The notes: generated from the letters alone by a model not told the origin. 64,000 bases of DNA from Pomphorhynchus laevis (GCA_012934845.2 WNNJ02003592.1:124001-188000); one strand, 5' to 3'; shown: positions 31,241 to 41,955, counted from the stretch's first letter. Numbers and translations: made by a program.

Positions 31241-34200
31241 AGTGAGGAGGAGTGACATATGTTAAGACCACTAACTTATTATTATGTTTTGTAGATTGTT
31301 TAATAAAGCTCCCGTTTGTACAATTTATTAAACAATTGTTAATTGACAAGATTTTCAAACCGGAAGCTCTGGCAACACAGTCCAACGACGCGGACGCTCA
31401 ATTGCTCTGGGCGCACTGGAAACGTCGCTTTTCGAAATATTTGACATCGATGATAGAGCTTCAATCAAACGATCGCGAAACGAGGTCTTCGCACGACATT
31501 AATTAAGCGCATGTAGACAGACAAATATGCAATCAATCGACCAATTCATTGATTCGCTGGAAGCCCTAAGTAAGGAATGCACCTTCAAAGCAGTCTTAGC
31601 ACTTGAACATAAGAGTCTGATGATGCGCGATGCATTCGTGGCAGGTCTTTAATCGTATTTCATACGACAACGACTTCTAGAATGCAGTGACCTCAATCTT
31701 GATGACGCATATTCAAAAGCGAGAGCTCTGAAAATGACTCAACTTCATTCCGCCAGCTATTCTCAAAGTCAGTCATTGCGAGATGTTCAGATTAACGCTG
31801 TCTATGCGGATGATGAAGGTCGAGAACAGAATCACTCAACAAATGATCCTGCCGTTCTCGCTGCAACAACCAAGGTTTGTTTCTTTTGCGGGCGAGGGTG
31901 GCACGTTAGATGGGCATGTCCTGCGCGTAATAGCACATGTAACGGGTGCAGTAAAGTTGGACATTTTTCCAAAGTATGTCGCTCGTAACCGAAACAGAAA
32001 TATCGTATCAACATGATCGACACTCATCATAAAGATTCGCGTTTGACAACAGTGCTGATCAAATCTATGGGTAGACATGGTCTTCATATAGCCGAACAAA
32101 CCATCAAAGTAAACGGTAGTGATGTGGTTGCACTTTTCGACACTGGCAGCTCCGAGAACTTTATCGACTTCAAGCTCGTAAATCGGCTCAAGCTGAATAT
32201 CACACCATGTAGAGAAACGGTTTTTATGGCGACGAAAGGCCATACATCAACGGTTGTTTGCTGCTGCTCTGCTAACGTTCAACTTCCAAACGGCAACAAA
32301 AATGATATACGCCTGCTCTGTCTACCTGACCTCAGTTACGACGTCATACTTGGTCATCCGTTTATGTCGAATTACGAGTTCACTACAATGGACTTTAAGG
32401 GTACAAACGGTCCATTGTATCTCAATGCCTTATCACGGATGAAAGTCGATCCACCTCGATTGTTTGCGTCGTTGGTAACCAATTGTGAACCTGTAGCCAT
32501 CAGATCAAGACAATACAGTTCCGATCATATTCGATTTATTCAAACAGAAGTTGATCGGATGCTTAAAGAGAATATTATAGAGCCCAGTCGATAATCATGG
32601 ATGGCCCAAGTTCTTGTGGTGCAGAGTCCACGAGGTAAACTTAGGCTGGTCGTGGATTATGCACAGACTTTAAACAAATTCACACCTCTGGACGCCTACC
32701 CATTGCCTCGAATAGATACCATTGTACAGAAGGTTGCTGGTTATAGAGTGTTTAGTAAGTTCGATTTACAATCAGCGTATCACCAATTGCCGATTCACCC
32801 TGATGAACGTATGTACACTGCATTTGAATCTGCAGGACGACTGTACCAGTTTTGTCGTGTTCCATTCGGATTAACCAATTCCCAGCAGTCTTTCAGAGAA
32901 CAATTGACAGCATCATTGCTGAACAGAACCTCAAGGATGTATTCGCCTATCTAGACGACGTGATAGTCTGCGGCCACTCAGCTGAAGATCATGATCGTAA
33001 TCTGCGCGACTTCCAGAATGTTATTCGCAAATACGGTATGACCATCAATGCAGATAAATCCGAAATTCGGAAGCAACAAATTAACCTGTTAGGTTATGTC
33101 ATTACTTTCGGCGAGATACGGCCAGACAATGATCGCATACAAGTCCTCAAAGATATGAAACCACCGTCTACGTCAACTGAAAAGAAGCGGGTACTCGGGT
33201 TGTTTGCCCACTATTCCAGATGGATTTGTAGTTTCTCTAAGAAAATTCGACCGCTTATAATATCCGATTCGTTTCCATTGTGTGACGACGCGTTACGGGC
33301 ATTCAATGATCACAGACAAAAAATTATGAAGGCAACAATGGCTAACATCGATGAACAAAAAATGTTTACGGTCGAGACAGATGCATCGGATTCATGTATC
33401 GCGGCAGTGTTGATACAGGAAAACCAACCAGTTGCATTTTTTTCTAGAACCTCACACGATGGAGCTAAACATTACGCCGCTATAGAGAATGAGGCTCTAG
33501 CTATTGTAGAGAGTATTAAACATTAGAGACACTACTTATTAAGTCGTCATTTTGAAATTATAACAGATCAACGAAGCGTGGCGTTCGTTTACTCAAATAA
33601 TCTAAGTCACATAAAGAACGAAAAATTAATCCGATGGAGATTAGAATTGGCCCCGTTCAAATTTCACATTACGTATCGTCGCGGAGATGATAACATTTTA
33701 GCAGACGCAATGTCTAGAGTGCGTTGTGCGGCAATTAAAACGTCCATATCTCAGTTACGTTTAATTCATGATACCTTATGTCATCCTGGTATTACACGAT
33801 TGACACATTTTGTCCGCTCACGCAATCTGCCATTCTCAACCGATGAAGTTTAACGCGTAGTGGGGAACTATGCGTGTGTGCTGAAATTCGACCGTCATTC
33901 CATCGTCCTCCTGTCATTTCTCTAATTAAGGCTACGCAACCATTTGAAAGAATATCAATCGATTTTAAGGGACCCATGCCATCAACTTCTAGAAATCGTT
34001 ATTTGCTTGTAATGATGGGTGAATTCTCTCGGTTCCCATTTGGCTTCACTTGTCCAGATATGTCGACCAAAACGGTGATAAAGTGTCTGAGTCAGATATT
34101 CGCACTATTCGGTACACCCTCGTTTGTACATTCAGATAGGGGAACCTCGTTTATGTCCCGCGAATTATTTGATTATTTATGCAGAAACGGTGTTGCCTGT

Positions 34201-35081
34201 AGCAGAAGCACACCTTACAACCCCACTGGCAATGGTTAGGTGGAGATATATAACGGAATTCTGTGGAGAAGCATTGAACTTGATCTTCGAACTCGTCGAC
34301 TGCCCATCGAGCATTGGGAAAGTTCCCTTTCAACTGCGGTTCACTCAATTCGTTCTTTCCTGTGTACTCAAACAGGAGAAACTCATCACGAAAGGTTTCT
34401 GCGATTCCAACGCCGTTCCTATACTGGATGGAGTATTCCAGCATGGCTACTTTCTTCAGGTCCCGTGCTATTGAAGAAACAAAATCGCACGAGCAAGTAC
34501 GATCCTTTAGTGGAGAGAGTCGATCTCATTAATGCCAGTCCATATTACGCCCTCGTTCGCTTAAGTGATGGACGCGAATCGACAGTGTCGACTAAACAAC
34601 TTGCTCCGTGTATCGAGATCATGGACCATGTGATATGTTTCATGGTAGGGTTCATAACTATATGGACGCGTTTAATACGGATGAAGATACATACACGGAA
34701 AGGAACGAAATCCAACTAAGTACCAGTCCTGATCCGATCAACAAGGAATTCACTAGATGTACTCCAGACCATCAACATACTGTGGAGTTGGTCGAAGGTC
34801 ATTATGATACACGTAATCACCAGTTCGATTTGAACAAGAATGTTCAAGATACGATCGACCATAGGAATCCAGAGGAACATGATGGAGACGAACAACACGA
34901 TGAGATATCAACCACATCTAAACAAACGGACTCGAATGTCGATGTATTTAACAGCAACCGAAGACGAAGACAAAGACCCAAGTATTTGGATGACTACGTA
35001 GTGGGGAGAATAACATATGTTAAAAACACTAACTTATTATTATGTTTTGTAGATTGTTTAATAAATCTCCCGTTAGTACAA
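31241..35081 (+). mobile_element. Ty3/Gypsy LTR retrotransposon fossil
   Basis: Fossil with recognisable parts in the usual order. Short LTR remnants lie at about 31260-31323 and 35018-35081 and differ at four of 64 sites by eye, so the insertion is moderately old. Gag (31.35-31.99 kb) ends in two zinc knuckles ('CFFCGRGWHVRWAC', 'CNGCSKVGHFSKVC'). Protease follows ('LFDTGSSENFID', 32.1 kb), then RT (32.6-33.2 kb, 'YLDDVIV'), RNase H (33.3-33.7 kb, 'ETDASDSC'), and integrase (33.75-34.5 kb). A purine-rich run precedes the downstream LTR. It is broken by several interruptions but is the more complete of the two Gypsy fossils. The downstream LTR may extend to about 35.6 kb, with its upstream partner shortened. 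Confidence 0.85.
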
Positions 35082-35620
35082 GGGCTATGTAAGCCACATA
35101 GAGAGTGTTGATGTACTGTGCTAAAAATCTTGTAATGTCATGTGGGTCCGGATCGATTTAATTTTCTGAAATACAATGACGTCATCATCTCGACCTTGCA
35201 GAAGACGAAGGGCAGAAGCACCTCTAGAATTATATTTAAGTATGCTTAGTGAAAAAGCGTATATACGACATCCCATTACGTTGGATCACAGCGGGATAGA
35301 CAAACTTACTAGTTGGGTTCGGCGGAAGAAATGTTGCCCATCCTGTTACCATCACTTCCAACTGTGGGCCGTCTATCCCAAGTTTTCATGATAATTTTGC
35401 TTGCAGAAATAACATCATCATTTTTTGCCCATGTATCAGCTTTTTTGACAATTTGATGACGTTCGGATTGATACTATCGACATGAGTCGTAGATGCAGAT
35501 CTTTTGTTTTATTCAAAAGGTGCTAGAACTTTTACATTTTGCTGTGGTTTAAATAAACATAAGAGTAAGTTCTTTACCATATTCTTTATGTTCTTGGTAT
35601 GTTCACCTTAAAAAAATTTG
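35082..35620. other. Spacer between Gypsy fossil and LINE-A, possible LTR remainder
   Basis: No gene is seen. The stretch is less AT-rich than typical spacer and contains AATAAACATAAGAGTAAG at about 35555-35572, which resembles a polyadenylation-type segment, so it may be the rest of the Gypsy LTR. GGGATAGAC and GTCTATCCC form 9-bp inverted arms at about 35291 and 35371. Confidence 0.4.
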
Positions 35621-35779
35621 TTCCAGATTATTCCTGTCAGTTCCAGATTATTCCTGTCAGTTCCAGATTATTCCTGTAGTTCCAGATTATTCCTGTCAGT
35701 TCCAGATTATTCCTGTCAGTTCCAGATTATTCCTGTCAGTTCCAGATTATTCCTGTCAGTTCCAGATTATTCCTGTCAG
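35621..35779 (+). promoter_or_regulatory. Eight 20-bp 5' UTR monomers of LINE-A
   Basis: TTCCAGATTATTCCTGTCAG is repeated eight times head to tail (units at 35621, 35641, 35661, 35680, 35700, 35720, 35740, 35760; the third is 19 bp). They lie directly before TTCCGCTCGCT and the ORF1 start. The 8.9-kb element has a single unit at the same place. Tandem 5' monomers act as internal promoters in some LINEs such as mouse L1, so a promoter role is likely but inferred. Confidence 0.85.
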
Positions 35780-35828
35780 TTCCGCTCGCTACGCTCGCGG
35801 ATTGAGCTCAATCTATCGATAAAAGGTC

Positions 35829-37153
35829 ATGCCTAAAAAAGCGCGATCTCAGATCCCTGTTCCTGATCAACAATCTTCCACATCTAAATGCAATGATGGT
35901 TATACCAGCTTTGAAGTTGGATGCGATTCCAAAGATTGCGATGTATGGACACTTGTTCGTGTTAAAATATCCGACCACTCGGTGTATAAACGTAAACATT
36001 TCACTTGCGGTTTTTGTACATCAGTACGACTACTACAGTTATCCTGCTCATCTACTCCTGTATCACACACTACCACTCAGACCAATGCTGTTTTAGATGT
36101 TTCCCTCGCATCAACACCTGACTTCGCATCATATAATCCCATTATTGAACCTACTCTCTCACACACTCCTCGTTCAACTACGTACCAAACTTCCATTAAT
36201 CTTTCTCATTCTAACAATGCTAACGGCAAAGCTTTTCATCTCGTACCTCCTCTTTCCTATTCCTCCCCCAATCTAAATAAATCTCAAACTTCTTTATTCT
36301 CCTCACGAACTCCTTACTCGACCCCCCCTGTATCACCTCTCAATAATTTACACCCTTCCATCAAAATCATTTCCAGTAACATTTCCGATCAACTAATTCA
36401 ACACTCCATTCCTGTCACTCATGCCCCAACCTATTTTAATTCTCCTTACTCTACCTCCCACGTAACACTTCCCAATAAGTTACATCCTTCATTTAAAATC
36501 ATATCCAGTCACATCTCTGATCAACCGATTCAACACCCCGCTCCTGTCACACTTGCTCCAACCAATATTAATTCTTTATCAAGCACCCCTGTCATTTCCA
36601 CTTCTATCTGCTCATCTACCTCGACTCCACCAGCTCTGTCCGTCCACCACTTCCACGAAATCGTTTTCCTTCGCGCGATCGCTGTATAATCATATCAAAC
36701 TTAAAGCTTTCCGAATCTGCTTCTCCACAATCTCGCCTCGATGATGATGTATCTGCTTTCAGGTCTATCCTAGCAACCATTCTTCCTGATGATAACCCAT
36801 CACTCTTCAATAATATCGCTCCTGTATCCTTTATTCGTTTAAACAAATCCACTAAATCAAATCATCTCAGTCCTCCACTCTTAAAAATCGTTTTCCGACA
36901 TAGTTCACATGCCTCTTCGGTACTCTCCCAACGTTTTAAACTTCTTACCACTTCATCTACTTGCCGTATCTTTCCTGACCGCTCCCCTTCTGATATTGCC
37001 CAGCTCAATTTAGCTCGCATTGAAAAACATCGACGTGAAACAAACGGCGAGTCATCCTTATCTATACGTAAAATCAACGGAAATTTTCACGTTCTTCACA
37101 CAAGGCCAAAAATTCGATGGCGTCCCATCTCTCCCCCTTGTCTTCTTCGCTAG
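35829..37153 (+). CDS. LINE-A ORF1 protein (one probable frameshift)
   Basis: The start is MPKKARSQIPVPDQQ. N-terminal module: 'CDSKDCDVWTLVRVKI' and 'FTCGFC' make a C-x4-C-x2-W...C-x2-C finger-like cluster (residues about 36-66). A long Ser/Thr/Pro-rich spacer follows, to about residue 270. Near 36600-36650 the frame must change by one base; the first frame stops at 36689. The second frame reads 'RNRFPSRDRCIIISNLKLSE', 'SRLDDDVSAFRSILATILPD' and ends 'RPKIRWRPISPPCLLR' at 37153, overlapping ORF2 by 37 bases. 'CIIISNL' resembles the first strand of LINE ORF1 RNA-binding domains. Expected role: binding LINE RNA in the RNP. Either a real frameshift, a sequencing error, or programmed slippage. 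Confidence 0.75.
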
Positions 37154-40026
37154 TCGATCTCGCTCCTAAGCATACTTTTCGTCTTAGTCTATTCAATACT
37201 CGCTCCATTCTTCATAAAGCTGATATGCTTCTCGATATCTTCGATCAATTATCTATCGATATTCTCTGCATTACCGAATCCTGGCACACTGACTCCAACG
37301 ATCTTGCTATTCGTCGTCTATGTCGCTCTGGTTGTTCTCTAGTTGAATCAGCTCGTCAAATTACATCTCATACATCTACTGCGTCTAACCATGGCGGTAT
37401 TGTTGCCATTGCTCGTCACCCAATGTCTTTACGTAAAATCAACGTTAACATCCGTTACACCTCGTTCGAATTACTCATATGCAGATTATCAACGCCTTTC
37501 CCTCTGGAACTTGTGATTGTATACCGTCCAGGTTCAGTTGCCCCATCACGTATCTTCTTTAACGACCTTGCAGATCTAATGTCTCACTGTTCATTGTCTT
37601 ATACTCCTTCTTTTGTTCTCGGTGACTTTAACATTCGTCTTGATCGCCCGTCTGACTCTGACTCTATCACTTTAACTAATCTTTTTTCTGATTTTAACTA
37701 TAAATTACTTTCAACAAGCCCAACTCATATTCTCGGCGGTGCTCTCGACATCATTGCTGTTCCTAACTGCTTCAATGACTATACCTCCTTGTCAATTACT
37801 GATCCTGGTTTGTCCGATCATTTCCTTGTCACTCTTACTCTTACTCGTCCCCATCCTCCTTCTCCGCCTTTACCATTATCTACACCAAGTCGACCCTGGA
37901 AGCTTCTCGATATCCCTATTCTCTGCACAGCCTTACTCAATTCTTCACTCTTTTCACTTCCTCTTAACTATCTCTCTCCCGATGATCTCTGCATTCTGTT
38001 TGATTCTGAACTTACGTCGATCCTCAATAACCTTCTACCTAGTCGACTTCGACGTTCCCAGCGCTTGCGCCATGCTCCCTGGTTCGATTCTGACTGTAGT
38101 CTTTCTAAGCGTCGACTCCGTCACTCTTTTCGTATGTATAAACGCTTTCTTAAACGTTCACCCAACTCACTCCCTCCAAATCTTCGTGATTCCTACTTTT
38201 CTCAACGCCGTTCACATCTCATTCTTATACGTACTAAACGTACTCTCTTTTGGCGAAATCAACTCGAGTCATCTTCCAACTCGAAATCTCATTGGAAAAT
38301 CTTAAACTCAATTCTTTCACGATCATCTACCCCTTGTAATATAAATCCTGATGAATTTTCTTCTTATCTACAAACTAAGCTATCTAATTTACTTTCCCTA
38401 CTACCCATAGCCCCCTTGTACCCACTCTTATCTTTAAATACTTCCCTCCCAGAACTATTCCACCTTCTTCCCGTTTCGTCTGATGAAGTTTCTTCGGTTC
38501 TGCTGTCATTACCTAATAAAACCTCTCCTTCTGACCCAATTCCCACTCACTTACTTAAAAATATCTGCACTTTTATCTTACCCTTCCTAACCACATTGTT
38601 CAACTCGTCCATCCGTAGCTGTACATTTCCTTCCATCTGGAAATGCGCCACTGTTCGTCCTATCATCAAAAAGCAATCTCTCGACTCTTCACTACCATCT
38701 TCGTACCGTCCAATCTCACTTCTCCCAACCCTCTCTAAACTCCTTGAGCGTCTCGTTCTTAAGCAAGTTAATACATATCTCTATTCCTCTAACTTATTTC
38801 CTCCCTTCCAAGCCGCTTTTCGCTCTAATTACTCTACCGAAATTGCATGTCTTAAAGTTTATAACGACTTACTCATATCGCGCGATCATAAATTATGTAG
38901 TGTCATAGTTTCTCTTGATCTATCGTCTGCTTTTGACATCGTCGATCACTCGATTCTTCTCCATCGCCTTCGTCATGATTATGGCTTCTCTTTACCCACT
39001 GTATCATGGTTTTCTTCATATCTATCAAACCGTACATTTCGCGTATATTCTAACTCTTCTCTCTCCCATCCTTCGTCCATTCCGTCCGGTGTTCCGCAAG
39101 GCTCCGTATTAGGCCCTATACTTTTCTCTCTTCTTCTTGGTGATTTGTCTTCGATTTCTCATAAATTTAACTTCCATGTTATGCAATATGCTGATGACAT
39201 TCTCATCTATGCTCATGCACCTGTTTATCGTATTCACGATCTTAGTGTTTCTGCTTCCGACTGTCTTGTCTCAATTTCCAATCATCTTTCTTCCCTTCGC
39301 CTTTCTCTGAATCCTGATAAATCCAAAATTATGTGGATCCTACCTCGACGCCTCGGCTTCGAACCTCCCTCCGTATCATTAAATTCTACAATTCTTCCTA
39401 TCGTTGATAATCTCGTTTTCCTAGGCTTCCATTTTGACAACCGACTTTCACTTAAACCTTTCGTTAGAGATAAAGTACGCTCATCTACCTTGATACTCCG
39501 CAACCTCCGTCAAGTTCGTAGATTGATCGATTTCCCTTCTTGTATGACTCTCATATCATCTCTCCTTTTTTCTAGACTCGATTATTGTCTTAGTCTATTT
39601 TCCAACTCACCTAAATCCACTCTTCTTCCCCTACAACGCATCGTCAACGCAGCTGTCCGAATTCTCCTCCGTCTTCGTCGTTTTGATCACACATCCTACC
39701 ATCTTGCTTCTCTCGATTTGCCTACAATTTATTGTCGTGTTCAAATTCGTCTTCTTATCGTTGCTTTCCGCCTTGTAACTTTTCATACCCCTTCATTTCT
39801 CAACCTTCCTTTTCTTGATAATTCCCGTCCTGTTTACTGTTCCTTGCGTTCCTGTAATTCCCTTCTTTTACATGTCCCAAACTACTCTACCTCCTTTGGA
39901 CTCCGCTCCTTCCTGGTGGCTGCTCCTCTATCGTGGAATCATCTGCCCATTCATATACGCCAATCAACTTCCCTGCAGTGCTTCAAACGACAAATCCGAT
40001 CCCATCTGAACAATTTAACTGCTTGA
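37117..40026 (+). CDS. LINE-A ORF2: AP endonuclease and reverse transcriptase, intact
   Basis: The 969-residue frame is uninterrupted. Endonuclease, residues about 20-245: N27 in 'LFNTRS', E54 in 'CITESWH', D170 and N172 in 'LGDFNIRLDRP', D234-H235 in 'LSDHFLVT'. All expected catalytic positions are there. RT: 'RPISLLPTLSKLLERLV', D601 in 'VSLDLSSAFDIVDHSILL', P660-Q661-G662 in 'GVPQGSVLGPILFSLLLGDL', and Y691-A692-D693-D694. The C-terminal part ends 'LRSFLVAAPLSWNHLPI', as in CR1/L2-like ORF2. Function: nicks target DNA and primes reverse transcription of its own RNA. Translation probably starts at ATG 37117 within the end of ORF1, which suggests reinitiation. All sites look functional, so this copy could be recently active. 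Confidence 0.92.
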   Translation: MASHLSPLSSSLVDLAPKHTFRLSLFNTRSILHKADMLLDIFDQLSIDILCITESWHTDSNDLAIRRLCRSGCSLVESARQITSHTSTASNHGGIVAIARHPMSLRKINVNIRYTSFELLICRLSTPFPLELVIVYRPGSVAPSRIFFNDLADLMSHCSLSYTPSFVLGDFNIRLDRPSDSDSITLTNLFSDFNYKLLSTSPTHILGGALDIIAVPNCFNDYTSLSITDPGLSDHFLVTLTLTRPHPPSPPLPLSTPSRPWKLLDIPILCTALLNSSLFSLPLNYLSPDDLCILFDSELTSILNNLLPSRLRRSQRLRHAPWFDSDCSLSKRRLRHSFRMYKRFLKRSPNSLPPNLRDSYFSQRRSHLILIRTKRTLFWRNQLESSSNSKSHWKILNSILSRSSTPCNINPDEFSSYLQTKLSNLLSLLPIAPLYPLLSLNTSLPELFHLLPVSSDEVSSVLLSLPNKTSPSDPIPTHLLKNICTFILPFLTTLFNSSIRSCTFPSIWKCATVRPIIKKQSLDSSLPSSYRPISLLPTLSKLLERLVLKQVNTYLYSSNLFPPFQAAFRSNYSTEIACLKVYNDLLISRDHKLCSVIVSLDLSSAFDIVDHSILLHRLRHDYGFSLPTVSWFSSYLSNRTFRVYSNSSLSHPSSIPSGVPQGSVLGPILFSLLLGDLSSISHKFNFHVMQYADDILIYAHAPVYRIHDLSVSASDCLVSISNHLSSLRLSLNPDKSKIMWILPRRLGFEPPSVSLNSTILPIVDNLVFLGFHFDNRLSLKPFVRDKVRSSTLILRNLRQVRRLIDFPSCMTLISSLLFSRLDYCLSLFSNSPKSTLLPLQRIVNAAVRILLRLRRFDHTSYHLASLDLPTIYCRVQIRLLIVAFRLVTFHTPSFLNLPFLDNSRPVYCSLRSCNSLLLHVPNYSTSFGLRSFLVAAPLSWNHLPIHIRQSTSLQCFKRQIRSHLNNLTA

Positions 40027-40055
40027 CTTTCTCATTTTTGTTTGTGGACTTGTAA

Positions 40056-40072
40056 GCGTACAGCTTGTACGC
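40056..40072 (+). promoter_or_regulatory. LINE-A 3' UTR hairpin (reference copy)
   Basis: GCGTAC, loop AGCTT, GTACGC, flanked by GTAA and ATTTGCCAC. It covaries with the stem of the 22.1-kb copy (A-T pair here, G-C pair there). It lies 25 bases before the (ATT)n tail. Confidence 0.65.
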
Positions 40073-40111
40073 ATTTGCCACATTAAATAAATTTGTATTA
40101 TTATTATTATT

Positions 40112-41370
40112 AACGTCCACAGCGATTTCCTATTTCTACTCGAAAGAGTTCTACGTCCCAGTTCTTTACGAATATTCGACGGGGTAAATTATTCAGAATC
40201 GCTCATTGCTAGTCGCGGGGTCCAGCAAGGTGACCCACTCAGCCCACTTTTATTTGCATTTTTCATGATGGACCTACCAGATTATATTCGTTCTGCCGTG
40301 CCTGATGTGTGGTCTATATTGTATGCTGACGATCTCGCCTTAATTACTCTCAATAAGAACGCGGCTCAATCGGCCATCTCAGCACTTGTGAAGTATTGTG
40401 ATTCTAATAGACTAACGATTAATATCGCGAAAACCAAGATTGTGAAATTTAGGAAGGGTGGTCCACGTTGTCGAGATGATGTTCTGTTTATCGGGAATAT
40501 TCCTTTAGAGTTTGTTACTAGCTACAAATATCTCGGTTTTTTGCTCACTTCACGATGGTCCTTTAGAGCTCATCTACTGAAACAGTCATCGAGAGTGATA
40601 ACTTCAGCTTACGCAGCTTCCAGGCTTGGTTCGCTTTCGTATGATGGAGCGATTAGGTATTTTGACGTAATGCTTCTTCCAATATTGAGTTACGGGCTTC
40701 GATGTTTCTGGTCGGATTTAACAACGACCGACTTTCAAATGATTGATAAGTGTTTCTGGCGTTTTCTAAAGCGAATTGTTGGTGTTTCTCCGAAGTCTTC
40801 GTCAACAGCCGTTGCTGTTCTCAGTAGATCTTTCCCACTCTCAATAAAATTACGAAGAATGTTTAATTTAGATGAAACTGATAGCTATTTAACGAGCATA
40901 CATCTCTTCAATTCCAAGGTTGCGAAATTAGATCCCGATATATACAGTTCTCCCGCTTACACGCAATCGGCTTGGAGGAACCCTAATTATATTAAGCGGC
41001 CGCTTATTTGGCGTTTGTCCTTAGACGGATACCACAGTAAATTTTGCTCAATTCGGCTTCCTTTTCATTCTCGCTGCTCGAATTGCTTTTGCCGATTTTG
41101 CTCGCAACAGTGCTCTGAGTTGCTACATGTTTTCAACTGCTCGTTTTTGTCATCTATGCCATTGAAACAGATTGATCAAGGGCTTTTGTAATTTCGTAAA
41201 TGTTTATATGCAGTTTCTACACACCCATGCAAGGCAGTCATCATGTCCAGATTTCTCATTGGATACAGAACAACTTTTGTACTTTGATTTTGATTTATTT
41301 ATTTATTTTGCCCTATGCCGAGAGGCTTAAATGGGATAATAAACCTCTGCATTATTATTATTATTATGTT
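40112..41370 (+). mobile_element. LINE-C, 3' half with (ATT)n tail
   Basis: Sequence begins inside the RT immediately after the LINE-A tail ('DFLFLLERVLRPSS', 'ASRGVQQGDPLSPLLFAFFM'), so LINE-C is 5'-truncated or LINE-A inserted into it. It ends with TTTA repeats, 'AATAAACCTCTGC' and (ATT)n at about 41350-41368. No other copy of this RT is in the window. Confidence 0.85.
40265..41191 (+). CDS. LINE-C RT palm, thumb and C-terminal zinc-finger-like region
   Basis: The frame is open from about 40114 and first ATG is 40265, so the true start is lost by truncation. Residues from that ATG: Y20-A21-D22-D23 in 'ILYADDLALIT' (palm, intact); 'VTSYKYLGFLLTSRW' (thumb, YLG); then a helical region; then 'CSNCFCRFCSQQCSELLHVF', a Cys/His cluster near the C-terminus as in R1/I-like LINEs. 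'GVQQGDPLSPLLF' upstream is the RT loop motif. It has 308 codons without interruption, so the truncated insertion is fairly young. Reverse transcriptase activity is unlikely because the fingers are missing. Confidence 0.85.
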   Translation: MMDLPDYIRSAVPDVWSILYADDLALITLNKNAAQSAISALVKYCDSNRLTINIAKTKIVKFRKGGPRCRDDVLFIGNIPLEFVTSYKYLGFLLTSRWSFRAHLLKQSSRVITSAYAASRLGSLSYDGAIRYFDVMLLPILSYGLRCFWSDLTTTDFQMIDKCFWRFLKRIVGVSPKSSSTAVAVLSRSFPLSIKLRRMFNLDETDSYLTSIHLFNSKVAKLDPDIYSSPAYTQSAWRNPNYIKRPLIWRLSLDGYHSKFCSIRLPFHSRCSNCFCRFCSQQCSELLHVFNCSFLSSMPLKQIDQGLL

Positions 41371-41399
41371 CAGCCAACCTTTTATCAATAAAAGAAGTC

Positions 41400-41955
41400 A
41401 TTTTTTTGTAAATTTATTGATTGGTTGAACCTTGATAGGAAATGACAGAATCATCAACGTAACCTAGATTTGAGTCCTTGAGATGTTATCTAGTACAATA
41501 TTCCTTGAATACCTCGCATCTCCTTGAGAATGAAGGATATCATTATTCATAATTACTGCATGCTCGAGTTTTAGAGTGTAGGTAAGTTCCATCGGTATGT
41601 GATTGTAAATTTGTACAGTACGAGCACGATTGACGGTTAGTTCACATATTTTTCCAGTGTCCCCATATGTAACAATTTTGACAGCGGGGATACTTGAAGT
41701 CATTTGCTCCAACCAGTTTGAATGATAAATTTGTCCCAAATGGGTAATAGAATAAATTCGATAACAGAAATCCATTAACAATAGTAGTGTTAATAAACGC
41801 TATTGGTAGCGTTGCCACATTCTTAAAAGTTGTGAAACGAAGGTTATTAAGATCAAAGAATTTTTCCAAATCAGTTTTGCCTTTATCGTCCAAATCCGGT
41901 TTAATATTGATGGTTTTTACGGTCAATGTAATTGCTTTATATATTACTGAGTGGA
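41400..41955 (-). pseudogene. Gag-like LINE ORF1 fragment with CCHC knuckles
   Basis: The minus strand reads 'TINIKPDLDDKGKTDLEKFF', 'TFKNVATLPIAFINTTIVNG', 'FYYPFGTNLSFKL', then 'RCQNCYIWGHWKN', 'SCSYCTNL', and 'YPSFSRRCEVF'. This is the zinc-knuckle part of ORF1 in I/Jockey-like LINEs (pattern 'RCxNCxxxGHxxxxC', then 'CxxCxxxHPxFSRxC'). A stop after 'GHWKN' and further stops break it. ORF2 is not present behind it. The upstream part may continue to about 42.1 kb but is unreadable. Confidence 0.65.

Larger units (their letters stand above)
35621..40112 (+). mobile_element. LINE-A reference copy, nearly full length
   Basis: About 4.5 kb: 5' UTR with monomers, ORF1 (from 35829), ORF2 (37117-40026), a short 3' UTR with hairpin (40056-40072), AATAAA at 40086 and an (ATT)n tail (about 40097-40111). 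ORF2 is uninterrupted. ORF1 appears to carry one frameshift. Architecture (AP endonuclease, RT, no RNase H, short tail of triplets) fits the CR1/L2-like group, but the clade is a guess. It lies between a Gypsy fossil and a 5'-truncated LINE. I see no target-site duplication. Other copies in the window are all more decayed, so this one is the youngest. Confidence 0.9.

Noticed and set aside
35618-35836. Frame with repeated 'SRLFLSVPDYSC' as a repetitive secreted protein
   Set aside because: It is only the translation of the eight 20-bp LINE 5' monomers; 20 is not a multiple of three, and the real ORF1 begins after it.
37739-38305. 188-codon frame within ORF2
   Set aside because: It lies in another phase of the intact 969-codon ORF2 and has no domain; a shadow.
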